23,363 nt of DNA, from assembly GCF_000717185.1 (NCBI RefSeq), contig NZ_JNYE01000140.1, positions 1 to 23,363 on the forward strand, given 5' to 3'. Position 1 is the stretch's first letter; each line of letters starts with the position of its first letter. This document shows positions 20,265-23,363 of the stretch, piece after piece. The translations under genes were made by a program, and so were the position numbers. Below the pieces are notes generated by a model. It worked only from the letters and a program-made list of their open reading frames with translations, was not told the origin of the DNA and searched no databases. The DNA is from Kitasatospora phosalacinea (lineage in GTDB: Bacteria > Actinomycetota > Actinomycetes > Streptomycetales > Streptomycetaceae).

Positions 20265-23200
20265 TCAGCGGGAGGTGCCGTCGCTGAGCGCGAGGTCGAT
20301 CAGGCTCTGGGTGTCCAGGTCGTCCAGGTCGTCCTCGTCCTCGTCGTCGTCCGGGGACACGACGGCGACGGCGGCAGCAGCGGCCGTGGCGGCGGCGGGC
20401 GCCGGGGCGCCGTCCGGTCCGACCAGGCCGAGCAGCACCTCGTACACCCCGGCCGCGCGCAGCCGCTCCACCGGGATGGAGCCGAACGCCCGGCGCAGCG
20501 CCGCGAGTTCGTCCGGACCGCCGGTGGACGGACCGGCCTCGGCCGGGGCGGGCACGAAGCGCTCGCGCAGGTGGGCGGCCAGCTCCACCGGGTTCGGGTA
20601 GTCGAAGACCACCGTGGCCGGGAGCCGCAGGCCGCTGGCCGAGACCAGCCGGTTGCGCAGCTCCACCGTGGTCAGCGAGTCGAAGCCCATGTCCTGGAAC
20701 GGCTGGCGCGGGCCGATCGCGGCCGCCCCGGCGTGCCCCAGCACGGTCGCGGCCAGGCCGCGCACCAGGTCCTCGAACACGCGCTGCGCACCGCCCGCGT
20801 CCAGACCCGCCAGCCGGGCCGAGAGCACCGCCGGGCCGTCCTGGGACGCGGCCGCCACCGGACGGGCCGCCCCGCCGCCGGACCGCGGACCGGCCAGGTC
20901 GTCCAGGATCGCGGGCAGCTCCTCGCCCTGCGCGCGCAGCGCCCCCCGGTCCAGGCTGATCGGCACCAGGACCGGCGTGCCCAGCTCCAGCGCCGTGTCG
21001 AACAGGGCGAGGCCGTCCTCGGTCGACAGGCCCAGCACACCGGCCCGGGCCATCCGGATCAGGTCGGTCTGCGGCAGCTCGCCGGACATCCCGCGCTCGG
21101 CCCACATGCCCCAGGCCAGCGACTGCCCGGCCAGGCCCGCGGCCCGCCGGTGCGCCGCCAGCGCGTCCAGGAAGGAGTTCGACGAGGCGTAGTTGGCCTG
21201 CCCCGGTGCGCCCCAGGTGCCGGCCGCCGAGGAGAACAGCACGAACGCCGCCAGGTCCAGGTCCTTCGTCAGCTCGTGCAGGTGCCAGGCGACGTCGGCC
21301 TTCGGGCGCAGCACGGTGTCCATCCGCTCCGGGGTCAGCGACCCCAGCACGCCGTCGTCCAGGACGCCCGCGCAGTGCACCACGCCGGTCAGCGGCCGGT
21401 CCGCGGGCACCGCGGCCAGCAGCCCCGCCAGCGCGGCCGGATCGGCGGCGTCGGCCGCCGCGAAGCGGGCCTCGGCGCCCAACTCGGCCAGTTCGGCGAT
21501 CAGTTCGGCTGCGCCGGGGGCGTCCGCGCCGCGCCGGCTGACCAGCAGCAGGTCGCGCACGCCGTGCCCGGTCACCAGATGACGGGCGATCAGACCACCG
21601 AGCACGCCCGTGCCGCCGGTCAGCAGCACGGTGCCGGAGGACAGCTCCGGCCCGGCCGCCGGGGCCGGCCACACCGTCGGGTCGTCCGCGGCCCGGGCCA
21701 GCCGCGGCACCAGCACCCGGTCGCCGCGCAGGGCGACCTGGTGCTCGTCCAGGGCGAACGCGGCGGCCAGCGCCTCCGCGTCCTCGCCACCGGCGAGGTC
21801 GACGAGCATCGCCCGGCCCGGGTTCTCCACCTCGGCCGTGCGGACCAGGCCCCAGACGGCCGCGGCCGCCAGGTCCGTGACCGCCGGGTCCGCGGGCCCG
21901 GTCGCCATCGCGCCCCTGGTCACCACGGCCAGCCGCGAACCGTCCAGCAGCTCCTCGTCCAACCAGCCCTGCACCAGCGCCAGCATCCGGTGCACCGCCG
22001 CGTGCACCCCCGCGACGCCGGACCCGTCACCCGCGGCGGGCAGGCACGGCACCACGACCAGCTCCGGCGACGGCGCACCGGCCGCCAACGCGGCCCGCAG
22101 CGACGCCAGATCGGCGTGCACCGCACCCGCGCCCGACCGCTCCAGCGCCGCCGCCAGGCCCACGGTGTCCGCACCGACCACCGCCCAGCCGCGGCCCCCG
22201 CGCCGGACCGGCGCCGCCCCGGCCGGGACCCAGTTCAGGACCAGCAGCGAATCGTCCGCGGACTCCCGCACCGGCTGCGGCGCCGGACGCACCGACAGCG
22301 ACTGGGCCGAGAACACCGGCGACCCCAGCCCGTCCGCGCAGTGCACGCTCACCGCACCGCCCCCGGCCGGACGCACCCGCACCCGCAGCGCACCCGCGCC
22401 CCCGGCGTGCAGGGCCATCCCGCCCCACGAGAACGGCACCATCGGCGGCCCGTCCGCCGCCTCGGCGTCACGCAACGCGCCCGCGTGCAGCGCCGAGTCG
22501 AGCAGCGCCGGATGCACGGCGAACCCCTCCGCCCGGGCGCCCTCCGGCAGCGACACCTCCGCGAACAGCTCCTCACCGCGCCGCCACGCCGCCCGCAGCC
22601 CCCGGAACACCGGGCCGTAGCGCAGCCCCGACGCGGCGAGCACCGGGTACACCTCGGAGACGTCCAGCTCCTGCGCGTCCTGCGGCGGCCACACCGCCAG
22701 GTCCGTGAACCCGTCGGCCCCGGCCACCGCGAGCCGACCGCTCGCGTGCCGCAGCCACTCGTCCGAGGACGGCGCGTCGGCCGCCCGCGAGTACACCGCG
22801 ACCTCCCGGCCGCCGTCCGCCTCGGCCGCCCCCACCCGGACCTGCACGGCCCGCGCCGGGGCCACCCGGCCCGGAATGTCCGCGCCGAACACCAGCGGCG
22901 CCTCCAGGACCAGCTCCTCCACCTGGCCGCAGCCCACCCGCGCACCCGCCGTCAACGCCAGATCGGCGAACGCGGTACCCGGCAGCAGCACCTGACCCGA
23001 CACCACGTGGTCGACCAGCCACGGGAACGCGTCCAACGACACCCGCCCCGTGAACACCCAGCCCTGCCCGTCCGCCAGCGCGGTCCCCGCCCCCAGGAAG
23101 GGGTGCGCGACCGTCTCCAGCCCCGTGCCGGTCACATCGCGGCCGGACTCGGAACGCAGCCAGTAACTCTGCCGCTGGAAGGGGTAGGTGGGCAGGTCGG

Positions 23201-23363
23201 GGAGGGGGGTGGTGTCCGGGTAGAAGGCGTGCCAGTCGACGGGGGTGCCGTGGGTGTGCAGGGTGGCGAGGGCGGTGACGGCGGACTGCTCCTCGGGGCG
23301 GCCCCGGCGCAGGGGGAAGCGGGTGACGCCGTGGGTGGTGAGGGTGGTGACGGCGTCGGCGAA
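20265..23363 (-). CDS. Type I modular polyketide synthase, 3' part (AT end-DH-KR-ACP-docking)
   Basis: The frame is open to the window edge, so the 5' end lies beyond it; 1032 residues are visible. Residues 1-16 match the end of an AT, then LRRGRPEE (18-25) and [13 protein letters not shown] (57-69) form the post-AT linker. The DH has His119 ([11 protein letters not shown]) and Asp289 ([11 protein letters not shown]). The KR has GGTGVLG (583-589), LDD (668-670) and Tyr725, B1-type. The ACP has GFDS with Ser896. A four-helix-like tail and an acidic stretch end in [11 protein letters not shown], a C-terminal docking element. Compared with the next PKS, about 30 residues are missing between GVTRF and LRRGRPEE, including the conserved ELGP segment at the AT end. 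Its natural partner is the docking coil of the downstream PKS. It is co-transcribed with that gene. Confidence 0.93.
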   Translation of the reverse strand, partial: FADAVTTLTTHGVTRFPLRRGRPEEQSAVTALATLHTHGTPVDWHAFYPDTTPLPDLPTYPFQRQSYWLRSESGRDVTGTGLETVAHPFLGAGTALADGQGWVFTGRVSLDAFPWLVDHVVSGQVLLPGTAFADLALTAGARVGCGQVEELVLEAPLVFGADIPGRVAPARAVQVRVGAAEADGGREVAVYSRAADAPSSDEWLRHASGRLAVAGADGFTDLAVWPPQDAQELDVSEVYPVLAASGLRYGPVFRGLRAAWRRGEELFAEVSLPEGARAEGFAVHPALLDSALHAGALRDAEAADGPPMVPFSWGGMALHAGGAGALRVRVRPAGGGAVSVHCADGLGSPVFSAQSLSVRPAPQPVRESADDSLLVLNWVPAGAAPVRRGGRGWAVVGADTVGLAAALERSGAGAVHADLASLRAALAAGAPSPELVVVPCLPAAGDGSGVAGVHAAVHRMLALVQGWLDEELLDGSRLAVVTRGAMATGPADPAVTDLAAAAVWGLVRTAEVENPGRAMLVDLAGGEDAEALAAAFALDEHQVALRGDRVLVPRLARAADDPTVWPAPAAGPELSSGTVLLTGGTGVLGGLIARHLVTGHGVRDLLLVSRRGADAPGAAELIAELAELGAEARFAAADAADPAALAGLLAAVPADRPLTGVVHCAGVLDDGVLGSLTPERMDTVLRPKADVAWHLHELTKDLDLAAFVLFSSAAGTWGAPGQANYASSNSFLDALAAHRRAAGLAGQSLAWGMWAERGMSGELPQTDLIRMARAGVLGLSTEDGLALFDTALELGTPVLVPISLDRGALRAQGEELPAILDDLAGPRSGGGAARPVAAASQDGPAVLSARLAGLDAGGAQRVFEDLVRGLAATVLGHAGAAAIGPRQPFQDMGFDSLTTVELRNRLVSASGLRLPATVVFDYPNPVELAAHLRERFVPAPAEAGPSTGGPDELAALRRAFGSIPVERLRAAGVYEVLLGLVGPDGAPAPAAATAAAAAVAVVSPDDDEDEDDLDDLDTQSLIDLALSDGTSR

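Overview
The window is very GC-rich, uses almost only G/C-ending codons, and carries gene sets typical of Streptomycetaceae: a conservon, a LAL regulator with TTA codons, a DasR-type operator and modular type I PKS genes. It is probably Streptomyces or Kitasatospora. The genus is an inference from gene content; no rRNA or housekeeping marker is present.

Layout. 1-72 is the 3' end of an IS transposase. 388-5362 (+) is a five-gene conservon, cvnA-B-C-D-E: sensor-like histidine kinase, roadblock/LC7 protein, DUF742 protein, Ras-like GTPase and a CYP157-type P450 without an EXXR motif. The cvnB-cvnC junction looks frameshifted. A 16-bp dyad is shared by the regions before cvnA and before cvnE. 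5421-6158 (-) is a CTP-synthase-like glutamine amidotransferase-fold protein, divergent from a LysR regulator (6266-7153, +); a T-N11-A dyad lies between them. 7387-8160 (-) is a secreted AA10 lytic polysaccharide monooxygenase with a C-terminal carbohydrate-binding module and an upstream DasR-type box. At 8537-8617 (+) is a 26-residue Cys-containing leader peptide, followed by an SsuD-like flavin-dependent monooxygenase (8892-10013, +). 10014-11468 has no convincing gene but holds G-tract repeats, dyads, a hexamer array and a possible leader ORF.

The right half is part of a polyketide cluster. A 1038-residue LAL regulator with two TTA codons (11469-14585, +) converges on two PKS genes on the minus strand, and a perfect 16-bp stem hairpin separates them. 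Transcription order is an upstream PKS gene (20265 to beyond 23363; AT end-DH-KR-ACP-docking) and then a complete one-module PKS (14655-20222; docking-KS-AT-DH-KR-ACP-docking). Both modules have intact DH and B1-type KR motifs and the complete AT reads as malonyl-specific, so two successive trans double bonds (a polyene segment) are expected. The last PKS gene ends in a docking tail, not a thioesterase, so the chain continues on a protein encoded elsewhere.

Strongest leads: an apparent in-frame loss of about 30 residues at the end of the AT in the upstream PKS; the broken cvnB-cvnC junction; the shared conservon dyad; the cysteine-type leader peptide; and a hairpin over the start codon of the TTA-containing LAL gene. 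I did not find a clearly unprecedented system.
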